Shown in pieces: positions 12,157 to 22,655 of a DNA stretch of 64,000 nt. Under the pieces are notes generated by a model. It saw only the letters and a program-made list of their open reading frames with translations, was not told the DNA's origin and did not search any database. This DNA comes from Buxus sempervirens (Eukaryota > Streptophyta > Magnoliopsida > Buxales > Buxaceae), in NCBI GenBank assembly GCA_947561395.2, contig OX387185.1, forward strand, positions 35,320,213 to 35,384,212, read 5' to 3'. Position 1 is the first letter of the stretch. The number at the start of each line of letters is the position of its first letter. Both the position numbers and the translations under genes were made by a program.

Positions 12157-14479
12157 ACTTGTGGATTTAAGCCATTTTGTGTATTTGTTCATGCTTTTTC
12201 TTTATTTTTGAATGCTTGCTATTTTACCTATTTTATTGGTGCATGTTGATGTACTTCAAATCTTATTTGTGTGACTAGAAGGTTCATAAGGATAAGGTCA
12301 TGTGTGCATTATTTGTATATGCCTATAACCATGTTTAGGGTCCTTGTCTTGTCATACATGTTTATATATGGTATTCTATGACATGCTTTGCTTTAGGGGT
12401 ATAATGCCACATTTTGAGTATGAAATTGAAGAGCATAAATTCAGCAAACTCTGTGGGCATTTTGGGGGGTCTTTCAAGCATGTTTTCCCCAATTAAGACA
12501 CATTTTGTACCGTATTTTAGTTGCTGGATTTTTTCTTAGGCTTTAATGATGCATGTTGAACATAAAGAATTAAGAACAAAAAAGAAAAATTTTTCTGGAA
12601 ATTCAGCAGGTATTTTTCTTTGGGTTTTCAAGCATATATTTCCCAAGCTAAAAGTTTTTGTATCATGTTGTTAGTTGCTGAGTTTAGGCTTCTATTTGGG
12701 TATAAACAATGTAATTTGAGCATCCAAATGAAGAACATGAAATCTGGAAATTTAGTGTATATTTTGGGAGTTTTCAAGCTTGTTTTCCCTTAGCAAAACA
12801 CCTCATGTGCCATATTGTTAGTTGCTGGATTTTTAGGCTTCAATTTGGGTTATAAATGATGAACTTTGAGCATGAAAATGAGACCATAAAACCCAGAATT
12901 CAGTAGGGGTTCTTAGGGGTTTTTCAAGTATGTTTCCCCGGTTAAAAGCTTCTTGTACAATGCATATAGGTGCTGTATTTTTAGGCCTTTAATTTGGAGT
13001 GTAAATGATACACTTTGAGCATAAAAAAGGAGCATGAAATCTGGAAATTTAGGGGATGTTTTGAATTTTACAAGCATACTTTTCATGATCTAATGGTGAT
13101 TTGTGCAATATAATGCCATGCTTGTATACTATTTTTGTGCATGTAATACTTGTGTGTATATTTAGTTGCTTTGGCTCTTTTGCTTGCTTATGTTTTGCTT
13201 TCAATATAATGTCATATGCCTTGGCTTGGAATTGTATGCATGGCTACGAAAAAGAGTGGCAAGGGGCTGGGACGTTGTGAATGTACCTCAAAATTCAAAA
13301 TGCACTTGAGCACTATAAACACTTTGCACAGCCTACCCATTACCTATAGGAAGTTGAACCTGAATGTGGGTAGCTTGGCGCACCGAGGTCGATTACTTCA
13401 GAAAGCAAAAGTGAAAACATTTACCTTAGAATTTGAGTCAATGATGTGATGACAATGGGATCTGTGATTCAATTCCGGGCATCACTAGACTTGAGTTCTA
13501 AGTTTCCAATTAAGCCAAAACCCAAAAACCATACGCTTGTAGGTGGAGAAACACGTTTTCAGCTAAAAGTACACAATTGCGATTGGGGAATTGGGTGTAA
13601 ATGTGGAAAGGCCGTTTGCATGTTCACAGGCCAAGGTATAATATGAATACCATATTGAACGTAACACAAGGTGGCAAGGTAAAGCCATGTATTCTTTTAT
13701 CTTCATGTAAATTAAAAACCATGGTGTCCATATGCTTGGGATGAAATTTTTCCCAAAAATGTTTGTAGCCTAAGATTGGTGTAACCTATAGGATGAGTTT
13801 CCAACTCAATTTAATAGTCATCCTACCCAAAGTCCATGTAGGAGGCAACCAAGTAAACAAAATCCAAAAATTGGTGTATAACTTTGGTGGGTACAAGTAC
13901 CCTCATGAATTTGTGAATTTTGCAAGTATAGTGTCAAAGCCCAATTTGGGGCTGGATTTAAAGGCCAAGTCAAGGTGAACATCAAGTGGGAATGAAAATA
14001 ACATGATCTGGTGAAAAAATAAGTCAAAAAGGGCCATTTCGGCCTTAACCGACAACTCAGGTCGGATAAGAAGAGTTTTATTCGTATCCGGCATACTTTA
14101 TCGGTTACAAAGACCTATGCATGTATCCGACCATTCATATCGGATACAATAAGCCATAGCCTTATCCGACATTTTATGCTGGATACATGCAGAAAATGTA
14201 TAAATTGGTTTTTCAGCCCAAATTTTTAGAATAAAATGCCTAAAACACTGTGGATAATCCTTAGGCACCCCAAAGAGAAAGTAAAAATGTTTTCAAAAAA
14301 AATATGTAAAAAAAAAAAACAAAAAAATATTCTTTTAGGATTTAACCTAATCAAAGAGGGAACCGAGGTGTCATATTTTTTGATACCAATTCAATCCAAA
14401 CATGTTTCAATCAAGCTTCTGAATTTGAAAACTGAGAAAATTCAGCAAGAAAAAAATAAACCTTTGGTTGGATTTTTTT
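12157..14479 (+). other. Element E non-coding leader
   Basis: About 2.3 kb lies between the PBS and the tandem array, without a supported ORF. Bases 12,410-13,080 are four to five diverged copies of a ~150-bp repeat; the landmark tttcaagcatgttttccc or variants recurs at about 12,473, 12,624, 12,773, 12,924 and 13,070. A degenerate hairpin quartet sits at 14,045-14,190, followed by LTR-start-like words (taggcaccccaaag near 14,261), perhaps an LTR remnant. Confidence 0.6.
14045..14190 (+). repeat. Degenerate hairpin quartet in E leader
   Basis: Four imperfect stems of the TATCCGAC type lie at the spacing seen in the LTR quartets (arms such as GTATCCGAC and GTCGGATA). They are outside any recognised LTR and less well paired than at 9.7 kb. 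Confidence 0.55.
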
Positions 14480-15150
14480 CCAATCAAATCAAACAATTTA
14501 TGGGACATTTGGAAGCCCCATAATATTCCAACAAAAAAAAAACCTTTGTTTGGTCACAAGAACCGTTCAAAAATCAAAATTTTGTGGGACACTTGGAAGC
14601 CCCAGAATATTCCAAGAAACCTTTGTTTGGTCACAAGAACCAATCAAAATAAAAAATTTATGGGACATTTGGAAGCCCCAGAATATTCCAAAAAACCTTT
14701 GTTTGGTCACAAGAACCAATCAAAATCAAAAAAATTTATGGGACATTTGGAAGCCCCAGAATATTCCAAAAAACCTTTGTTGGTCACGCGAACCATCCAA
14801 AAATCAAAAATTTGTGGGACACTTGGAAGCCCCAGAATATTCTAAGAAACCTTTGTTTGGTCACGAGAACCAATCAAAATCAAAAAAATTTATGGGACAT
14901 TTTAAAGCCCCATAATATTCCGAAAAACCTTTGTTGGTCACGAGAACCATTCAAAAATTAAAAATTTGTGGGATACTTGGAAGCCCCAGAATATTCCAAG
15001 AAACCTTTGTTTGGTCACGAGAACCAATCAAATCAAAATCTTATGGGACATTTGGAAGCCCCATAATATTCCAAAAACCTTTGTTTGGTCACAAGAACCA
15101 ATCAAAATCAAAATTTTGTGGGACGCTTGGAAGCCCTAGAATATTCCAAG
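14480..15150 (+). repeat. 77-bp tandem array with compensated stems
   Basis: About nine units average 77 bp; the word aatattcc recurs at about 14,521, 14,605, 14,681, 14,759, 14,835, 14,912, 14,989, 15,063 and 15,139. Most units can fold with arms CTTGGAA/TTCCAAG or TTTGGAA/TTCCAAA around gccccagaata, plus a small GGT/ACC stem. The two arm types largely alternate, so the higher-order period is about 154 bp. The array lies just upstream of the gag splice acceptor. Confidence 0.85.
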
Positions 15151-16175
15151 CAAAATCAAACAAAAAAAAATAATAAAATAAAAAAAAACAAATAAATCCG
15201 GACTTGTGTTCACTTAACCTACTTGTCTACATTTATAGGGGTGTGACTCAAGTTAAATGGAAGCTGACTTGTTTCTTTGTTTTTTCTTCCCCAGGTACAT
15301 TTACTTGCAATCATTGCTCTCGTGACCAGATCCAAAGCTCGCACCATGAATACTGAAGAGAACCAAGCTCAAGCCACTGTACCCGCTCAAGACTTTGCTC
15401 AGCTGCAAGAGCAAGTGGCTGGTCTGGCCAAGATGCTGGGAGACTTACTGGCGGCTCAGACCCAATAGGCAAAGGCCCAAAACCAAGCATCAACTTCCCA
15501 TCAAGCACCGCCACCTCAAGCCTACGTTCTGCCTCCGGCTCAACCCATGCCTGAGCCCATTTCTGAACCTGTCCCTGAGCTTATTTTGATCAGGGAAAAT
15601 ACTGTGGAATCTGAGAAAGAAATGGAGAAGGAAAAAGCTAGGGAAGAGATGGAAAGAAAAATGCTACACAAGATAGAGAGGATCCAGGAAGAACTGAAGG
15701 AGGTGAAGGGGGGAAATAGCTACGGAGGTACCACCTTCGATGACTTATGTATGTACCCGGATGTATGCCTACCGGCCAAATTCAAGTGCCCGGATTTTGA
15801 TAAATACGATGGCACGAGCTGCCCAATGAGCCACTTGAAACTATACTGCGGGGCTTTGTGCTAGTTTGGCCGGGATGACGGCATACTGATCCAACTCTTT
15901 CAGAGGAGCTTGACAGGGTCAGCCTTGAGGTGGTTTGCCACGGTGGACCACGGAAGGATCAGAAGGTGGAAGGACCTAGCCGACGCCTTCTTAGACCAGT
16001 GCAAATTTAACTTGGAGATCGTGCCAGACCGGTACGACATGATGAGAATGAGCAAAGGAAAAGAGGGGTCTGTAAGTATAGACACCCCAAATTGCACAGT
16101 AAAAATGATCAATAATCAGTAAAAATCACTATCTCCTTGGAAACCAGCACAAAATTTGAGAAAATGAGTTTTTTC

Positions 16176-16321
16176 CTTGTATCCGGCACCTCAGGTCGGA
16201 TACAAGCGTATCTGTTCGTATCCAATGGAAAATGCCGGATACAAGTAGCCCTCAATGTATCCGGCAACATATGCCGGATACACATAGGCGCTAGTGTATC
16301 CGACCTGACATGTCGGATACA
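16176..16321 (+). repeat. U3 hairpin quartet in the solo LTR
   Basis: Four stems lie at the same places as in the E LTR. In the third (16,256-16,282) both arms have changed together: TGTATCCGGCA pairs with TGCCGGATACA, where E has TGTATCCGACA and TGTCGGATACA. Confidence 0.85.
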
Positions 16322-16486
16322 TTAGTTTTGCTCAAAATTAGGGTTTTCCGAGAGATTTCACCTTTTACCATCATATCCCTCATTAAATGAGTGGAAATCT
16401 CGGAAATAGCCTTAGGGTTAAGGTTGGTGGGCTATGGACCTTATGTTGTGTCTACCATCTCACCAACCCTAACCCTAGCCTTTGCC

Positions 16487-16494
16487 TATAAATA
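16487..16494 (+). promoter_or_regulatory. Solo LTR TATA box
   Basis: TATAAATA lies in the same context as E: a telomere-like block upstream and donor cag/gtaagc after 16,601. An intact solo-LTR promoter could drive transcription into flanking sequence. Confidence 0.65.
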
Positions 16495-19400
16495 AGAGGC
16501 TCCTCCTTAAGCAAATGGCCAAGAATTCTTGCCAAGAACTTTTTCCAAGAAGAGCTCCGAGAGAAGAGGGAAACCGCTGCGGAAGTGCTTCCAGAACCCA
16601 GGTAAGCCTTAAACCTCTTTTTAATTTTTGTTTTTTCATTTCTAGATCTAGATCTCTTCTTCTACCTTTCTGTAGAATAAGGCCTTGATGTGTGTATGAA
16701 AACCCTTCCCCAGCTCAAAGTATCTCAAGACTCCCCCTAGCCGTAAAACGTGAAGGCGGGATCTAGGAGAAACGAGACTGGGGATTGATCCTAGTGCTAG
16801 AACCTCTTTTGAATCTTTGAAAACCATTCCATATTCAAAGTACCCCAAGATTATCTTGCACGGATCACACACACTTTATCACTATTTGGAGTTGGTTTTC
16901 TTCAAAAATGGCTTAACTTGACAGCAACTGTACCCCGACTTCGGACACTCATAACTTCATCGTCCGGATGAATTTTTAAGTGATTCTAGAACCATGGGAA
17001 AGGTGAGACCGTCTAGTTTATGCCTACCAAATTTCATTAATTTCTATTAAGCAGATTTTTGACACCTCTCTGTCGAAGTTGATAGGTCAGTTCTGATTTG
17101 AATACGGAACTTGTCACTCCGACTGAGCGCCATGTGTTCGTTTTAAGTCCGATTCGAGTGATTCTTGTTTCTGAGTTTTCCTATGGAAGTGTAGTTTTTA
17201 ATCCAGTTGGTTTCATAATTTTTTGACTCCATTTGGGTTGTGAGCAACAGATTTACTCAGAGTTGTTCAACAGCACTTTTCCGGGTAAATCTGTGATCTT
17301 CGGGGCCTGTTCGGGAGACCACCCAAGGCACATCCGAATGAATTTTTGTATGAGGCTAGTTTCATTCGAAAGATGGCCATACAGACTTCAATCACACCAA
17401 ATTTCATGAATTTATATGGAGCCGATATTTCTAGGTGATTTTCCAAACTTGCCTACTTGCCACTTTTAATCATCTCCAGCAGCAACTTCAAAGGAGGCAT
17501 AACTCCTAGGATTTTAACCGGAATGGATTGAAATTTTGCATGAGTCTCTTATTTACCATAATCTTTCAAATGGATTTGGTTTGATTCAATTTAAATTGGA
17601 TTTGAATGATTTCAAGACAAATGGTTCTTGTTTTTACCGAATTTCCTGGATTTAACTCAACTTGGTTTTGTGCAACTTTTGCTTTGATTTCCATCTTTTG
17701 GTGATATTCCAGGAATGATATTGACATAAGATAGGATCTGAAATCCATTTGGATATTCATGTGAAGATATCATACATTTGTCCTTTTTCAAGGTTTTTTT
17801 TAATGATTTTTAGCAAGCTTTCTTACTTTTTTTTTTGCATGAACAAACACTTGGCAACCACCTTGTGTGGGTGAATGGGGGTGCCTAACACCTTCCCCCG
17901 TTCATAATCTAATCCCCTTACCCATCTCTGGATTTAATTTTCAAGTAGAGTTATTTTTACTCTAGAATTTGCCTTTTAGCTATTTTTGCTTATTTTGAAT
18001 CTTTCGGTGCCCATTCACACCTCAAAATTCTGAATGGTGGCGACTCTCCCACTTTTTACGTTGAGCTCGTGTGTTGACGGAGGGGAAATCATCCTGGTGA
18101 TTTTTCCCATGTCTCACAGTAAGGCAGTATGCTAAGAGGTGGAGAGAGGCCACCTCCCAGGTTACGCCGCCTATGCTGGAACCTGAGATGATCTCAAAGT
18201 TTGTGGGCACACTGGGGCAGCCCTTCTACAACCATCTGGTGGGGCAGATCACCACCAATTTTGCAGCCCTGGTACAGGTGGCAGACCAGATTGAGGAAGG
18301 GGTCAGGTCAGGAAGGCTTATAGACTACTCTACTTTGACTGGGCAATCTGATTCCTCCGCTTCCCTGGCATAGAAGAAGAGAACTGGGTTTAAGAAGAAC
18401 GAAGCCAGGAAAGAAGGGGAAGTGAACCTGGTACAAGCTCCTCCATCCAAGAAACCACTCCATGTCAACATATCGGCATCTCAACAAGCCCAATAGGCCC
18501 AGCCGGCCCAGCAGTTATACCAGACCCCACTTAATGTCAATTTCTCCCCCTCCGTACCTGCAAATCAGAGGAGGGCCTTTACCAAGGAAGAGAAGGATGC
18601 CTAGTGTGCGCACCTAAACCTAGATCGCACACGGGGCGCACGTTGGTTCGTCCATACCTCGGGACATTCGGAGTCGCCACTGCCTGAGAGGTGCAGGCAG
18701 ACACGGTGTTTGCCCTATCCGAGTATAAGTCTGGTCTGCGGCTTTTCAGAATTCTAGCTAAGTCCTCGGTTACGTCCGGGGAAGTCCTAAGACACCCCGG
18801 CCCGCCCCGCCGATTTGACGGGTCCCTCGGGTCTCCCTGGTTTTTGAGTCAGTTTCACCCTTCCTATACCAGCATGCTGTTTATTGGGTCTGGCAAGGCC
18901 CTCTGAAGGTGTGGGTCCCTTTTATTTTGATTTTATCTTTTATTTAGTGGAGTGAGTCGGACCCGGGTCCCGTTGGTGGACCCGTGGGCTGCCATGGTTG
19001 GGCCTTGGGCCCAGTTGGGTTATTGGGTAACCCATTTGGTTATTTTATTTAGTTTTATTTATTTACAATTTTAGTTTGGGCTTAGTGGGCTTTGGAATGG
19101 GCCCATTAGCCAAGGGTCAAGGCCCTGAGCCTGTTTATTGAAAACAGCCCTGGTATAGGCCAGTCAAGGGTGGGCCCCTTAGGTGGGCCCAAGGTGAGTC
19201 TTGGTGGGCCCTTCTAGGCCCACAATCCAAAAGTGGGCTAAAAATAGCCCAAACAACATATGGAATAGGGTCAAGTTGGTTCGGGTTGGAACAGATCCAA
19301 CCGGGCCGGAAAGTTACATATTTTATGTTATTTTTACATCTGCCCATATTTGTTGTACGGTTCGGGTTCGTCTGTATAGTAAACACGGGTATGCCCGAAC

Positions 19401-20195
19401 CGTACTGAGTTTACGGGCACAACCAAATTTGCATTTCTGGTGCCGATTCAGCTTGGGATTACTCCGGCGACCTTCTCAGGTGTTCCGGCAGCTTCAACTG
19501 GGAGTCCAGATTCTTCAAATGCTACATTTCCTTCATTTGGCCTAAAAGGCCATTCTCTTCTTCTTCCTTTTGATTTTCTTGAAGCAACAAGACCTCCTCT
19601 TGATTGTTTGTAGCCAATTCCAGAATGGGAAAAGGGGAGTTTACAAGGAGTTAGGGAACCTCAAAGGAGTCAAATTCTACCTTTCCAAAGAACCAAAAAA
19701 GATTACTAAATTAGTTAATTAAGGTGTCCTTAAGGCATTTTCTTTCCCCCCTTTTTTTATGATGACCATCTCCCTGGAATTAGCCTTTCATGACTTTCAA
19801 AAAACAGCAATTGGATTAGTGGTAACAAGAACAAAATATAGAAAAGAAACCGGAAGAGATATTGAAATTGATAATGTTATATTATAAAGCTTAACATACT
19901 TACAATAGGATTATTTGCTAGTTATGGTTCCTCCGAGTAAATTTGGGCAGCGCTTCCGCGTCCTCCGGGATTTCTTAGAAGGGTTTTGGCAGAGGTTTGG
20001 TAGGTTCTTGATGCTCAAAGGATAAAAAAGAAGAGTTTAGATGAAATTTGGGCAGTATAAGGGTACTTTGGTCATTAGGGATTTTGGGTATTGGGAGAGA
20101 CAGACTTTGGACAGATCTTGGACATGGAAATGCTGGGGGAGGAGGAGGAGAGGGCCAAAGGAGGAGGCTTGTTGAAATGAGGGGGGTGGCCTCTC

Positions 20196-20203
20196 TATTT
20201 ATA
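20196..20203 (-). promoter_or_regulatory. Element A LTR TATA box
   Basis: TATAAATA on the minus strand stands 15 bases downstream (in the element's sense) of the nearest hairpin. Confidence 0.6.
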
Positions 20204-20218
20204 GGCAAAAAGGGTCGT

Positions 20219-20349
20219 GCCCGTACTTCAAATATGGGCGAAAAACGTACATTTGTAAATCTCGCAGAATCGGCCGTACGGGACGCGTGTCCCGTCGTAC
20301 GGTGACGCGCGTCCTCTTCTAGAAGCTTGCCCGTATTTCAAATACGGGC
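20219..20349 (-). repeat. U3 hairpins in A LTR, stem CCCGTA type
   Basis: Three inverted repeats: 20,329-20,349 is perfect (GCCCGTATTT/AAATACGGGC with one central base); 20,219-20,239 is a near copy with a wobble and one mismatch; 20,274-20,302 pairs CCGTACG/CGTACGG with a 3-base bulge. They occupy the position of the TATCCGAC and TCCGCA quartets in other LTRs but share no stem sequence with them. Confidence 0.75.
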
Positions 20350-20896
20350 CAGCACGTTTTAAAAATGTTTGGATTTCAAACCTTTATTCAATTCGGTTTT
20401 TTGCAAGATTTCGTTTGATTTTTCCGATTATTTTATTAAAAAGAGGGATTCCCTTTATTAAAATATTAATAAACACATTTATTTTATTTATTCTATTGGT
20501 TTATTCCATTTTTCTGCCTTTTTGCCACATGGGCAGTTTTTCTGAAACTTCAACTGCTCATAACTTCTTCGTCCGGTGTCCGATTTCAGCAAACTTAGTG
20601 TCGTTGGAACCGGCTCGGAACCACCTATCCATTGGGATCAAGTTTGGCAGCTGAATTGGGGTCGAGCAAAAAGTCAACTTTTTGCTCCCCAAAAGTTTGA
20701 CCAGCTCATATCTTTCTCATCCGGACTCCGATTCCAGCAAACTCAATTGCGTTAGAACCGTGTCGAAATGCTTTTTTCAATGAGATGAAGTTTGATGGCC
20801 AAATTCACTTGAATCAAAAAGTCAATTTTTTGACCCCCTAAGGGTTGGACTTTTCATTTTTCTTCATTTCAAGGGTGCAAAAATCAGGTGCTAACA

Positions 20897-20912
20897 GCTG
20901 CCCCTCTTTGCT
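20897..20912 (-). other. Element A polypurine tract
   Basis: AGCAAAGAGGGGCAGC on the minus strand lies immediately before the 3' LTR start. It differs by one inserted G and the last base from the tract at 6,470-6,454. Confidence 0.75.
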
Positions 20913-22655
20913 GGAGTCACCTTGGGGGATGAACGGCAAAGAAGAAAAAGAACCTTATTTTTGCACCTTGCATTTCTGTCGACATGGTCGACGAGCTCAA
21001 TCATTGAATTGTTTTTTAGTGAAAGGGAAGTGTCAGATGTCTAGTATCACTTCCTGACTTTGGAATCCCTATACCCTTTTACGGGTTTGAATAGGGCTGT
21101 TCTTTTTTGAAAAAAAAGATAGGATTAAATCTGAGCTCATCAGCCTGTTTCGGCGTTGATGCAAGGTCTTTAATAATGTTCTTTTCTTCTTGCATGTTTC
21201 GTTAAAGCTTTTAGTGACTTCAGTTCTTAATTCCTTGAGAGTTTTTTTTTTTTGGAATGGATGCTAGGCCAAGGTTTGGGACTAGGAGTGAAGGTGGGAG
21301 AATGGAAGGAGGCTTTTGCGCTGCTGCCCATCATCTCGGAGACCATATACCTACTCTAGCCTATGCTATTTACAAAAGTGGGAATCAAAATTTACAAAAG
21401 GGGGCGAATTGGCCCATTATTGCTTTTCCTTGTTGCTTCTCCTTGCCAGGTTCTTGCTCTTGTCGAGGCATTAAATCTTTTCTTCCCACTCATGAGCTAC
21501 TCCATTGGGGGTCTGGTGGGAACATGATCTGCCTAGACGACTTCCTGGGGATTATTGCAATGCTTCTCTTTGCTTTTGAAGTTCTGTTGGAGAGTCTGAG
21601 AATCTTGACGGTCTTTTTTCTTCTGAGCTCCTCTGGGGATGAAAAGGGGAGAAATCTCTGCTGGGGAAGAAAGGATCAAAGTATTCTTCTCATGTTCATC
21701 TTACATCTTTCTTCCTCCTTTGGACCTGTACAAGGAACAAAAGGTTAGTGCTTGATCCATTGGGGATATGCAGGGCTTGTTTATTTTAAGCTTTTTACTC
21801 ATCATACTCAAAAATGGCTATGGATTAAGGCAATGAACCCTTCTTCAAGGGTTAGCAGCACAGCTGGGGAAATGTCAAGAGTAGTTAAGCAGAACAATTA
21901 CAGAAAAACACAGACGTGGTAGTGTGTGTTTGTGCCTGCAATTATCACAAAAGTCAATCCTTAAGTCAGACACAGATTAAAGTGCTTGGTATTTTTAGCC
22001 TTGTCATCATAGGCCTTTGTAAGCATTGACCCAAACACCGTCTGCCAATTTGGGCCCCTCAGATCACTTAGCTGTCCCATTCAATGCACTATCCAACTCA
22101 CTTTTGTTTTCATTGCATTCCCCTTTCTGATCAAGGTATGACCAGTTTTTTTTTTTTTTTGACCACGACTGACCCTTTTTGCACATGGCGCCCTTTTTGG
22201 GTTTTCACCATGTCTGGTCTTTTCAGGGAGAATCCAAATTCCATCATTACCAGAAAATGCAGATTTGACTGTCTTGCTCAAGATCATTCATTTTGGGATC
22301 CGAGAGGTCTTCAAGGTAGGACGAAATGTAGGCTAGGCCCGGGTTCTAAAAGAAAGGTAAGTGGCTCAAAAGGTTGTAACTTTATGGGTTTGTACAGTGT
22401 TCCTTTTATTGTTGGGGCTTACATCCTGGCTTATTTTGATGTGGGGTTTATATTTTCCCTGTTTTATTTTGCCTTTTTCTTTTCTTTTTATTTTCTTCGC
22501 AATTGCTTTTTTTTTTTTTTTTTTGGGGCCAAGAATGGCCATTTTGGTGTGAAGGAACACCTGTACTAGGTTGGAAAAGAAATTGTCAGGCCCAAAAGTG
22601 TCTAACTAGGGGAGAGTCAAGGATGGCCTTTCTTCATTTCCCAATTGGAATGATC
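20913..22655 (-). other. Element A 3' untranslated region
   Basis: No supported ORF lies between the integrase stop and the PPT. Parts match, in reverse, the 3' region of F: the gacgaaatgtaggc block near 22,320 (F 63,738) and the aaggatggcctttcttcatt block near 22,618 (F 63,345). Homopolymer T runs lie near 21,245, 22,150 and 22,510. Confidence 0.65.

Larger units (their letters stand above)
16077..18118 (+). mobile_element. T2 solo LTR inside E gag
   Basis: The 2,042-bp copy has the same ends as the E 5' LTR (TATAGACACC ... gtctcaca). It is flanked by perfect 5-bp target duplications GTAAG (16,072-16,076 and 18,119-18,123), with the interrupted gag on both sides and no PBS or internal region. 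It is therefore a solo LTR, left by recombination between the LTRs of a former insertion. Relative to the E LTR it lacks about 430 bp (10,446-10,875 equivalent); both deletion ends carry atcttg. Confidence 0.9.
15346..18604 (+). pseudogene. Element E gag, split by a solo LTR and stopped by TAG codons
   Basis: Gag would form the particle that packages element RNA. A splice-acceptor match (ttcttccccag/gtac, exon start 15,294) lies 52 bases before ATG 15,346. The protein has a Gln/Pro-rich start, a Glu/Lys-rich coiled-coil-like stretch, then the capsid-type core (FKCPDFDKYDGTSCPMSHLK, then LIQLFQRSLTGSALRWF), parallel to element A gag. TAG codons stand at 15,466, 15,862, 18,371 and 18,494. At 16,077 a solo LTR interrupts the gene; deleting it with one GTAAG copy restores the frame (SVRQYAKRWRE, matching SVREYAKRWKE in A). 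The 3' end is lost at 18,604 where element A begins. Confidence 0.85.
18605..20896 (-). mobile_element. Element A 3' LTR (T1 family)
   Basis: On the minus strand it starts TGTTAGCACCTGATTTTTGC at 20,896 and ends ggtgcgcaca at 18,605. These are the same termini as F (TGTAAGCACCTC ... gcgcaca) and the solo LTR at 44,432. A polypurine tract abuts its start, so it is a 3' LTR and the element extends rightward. U3 copies of the caactgagtttgc motif lie at 20,540-20,780; hairpins lie at 20,219-20,349 and a TATA box at 20,203. A GTAAGT donor match lies near 19,896. Its outer end abuts E gag; the matching target-site copy is outside the window. Confidence 0.85.

Noticed and set aside
14468-14915. Overlapping frames of 121-125 codons in the 77-bp array
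   Set aside because: Products of the tandem period; the same residues repeat in several frames.
18600-18604. CCTAG as target duplication of element A
   Set aside because: The other end of A is outside the window and the bases after its PPT-side LTR end are internal sequence, so no partner can be compared. The TAG here may be created at the junction and was not counted with the other stops.
21257-21748. Frame of 163 codons in the 3' region of A
   Set aside because: On the strand opposite to A, low-complexity parts, no known domain; lies in the UTR shared with F where it is not conserved as a frame.
22084-22569. Phe-rich frame of 161 codons
   Set aside because: Built on T runs within the A 3' UTR.
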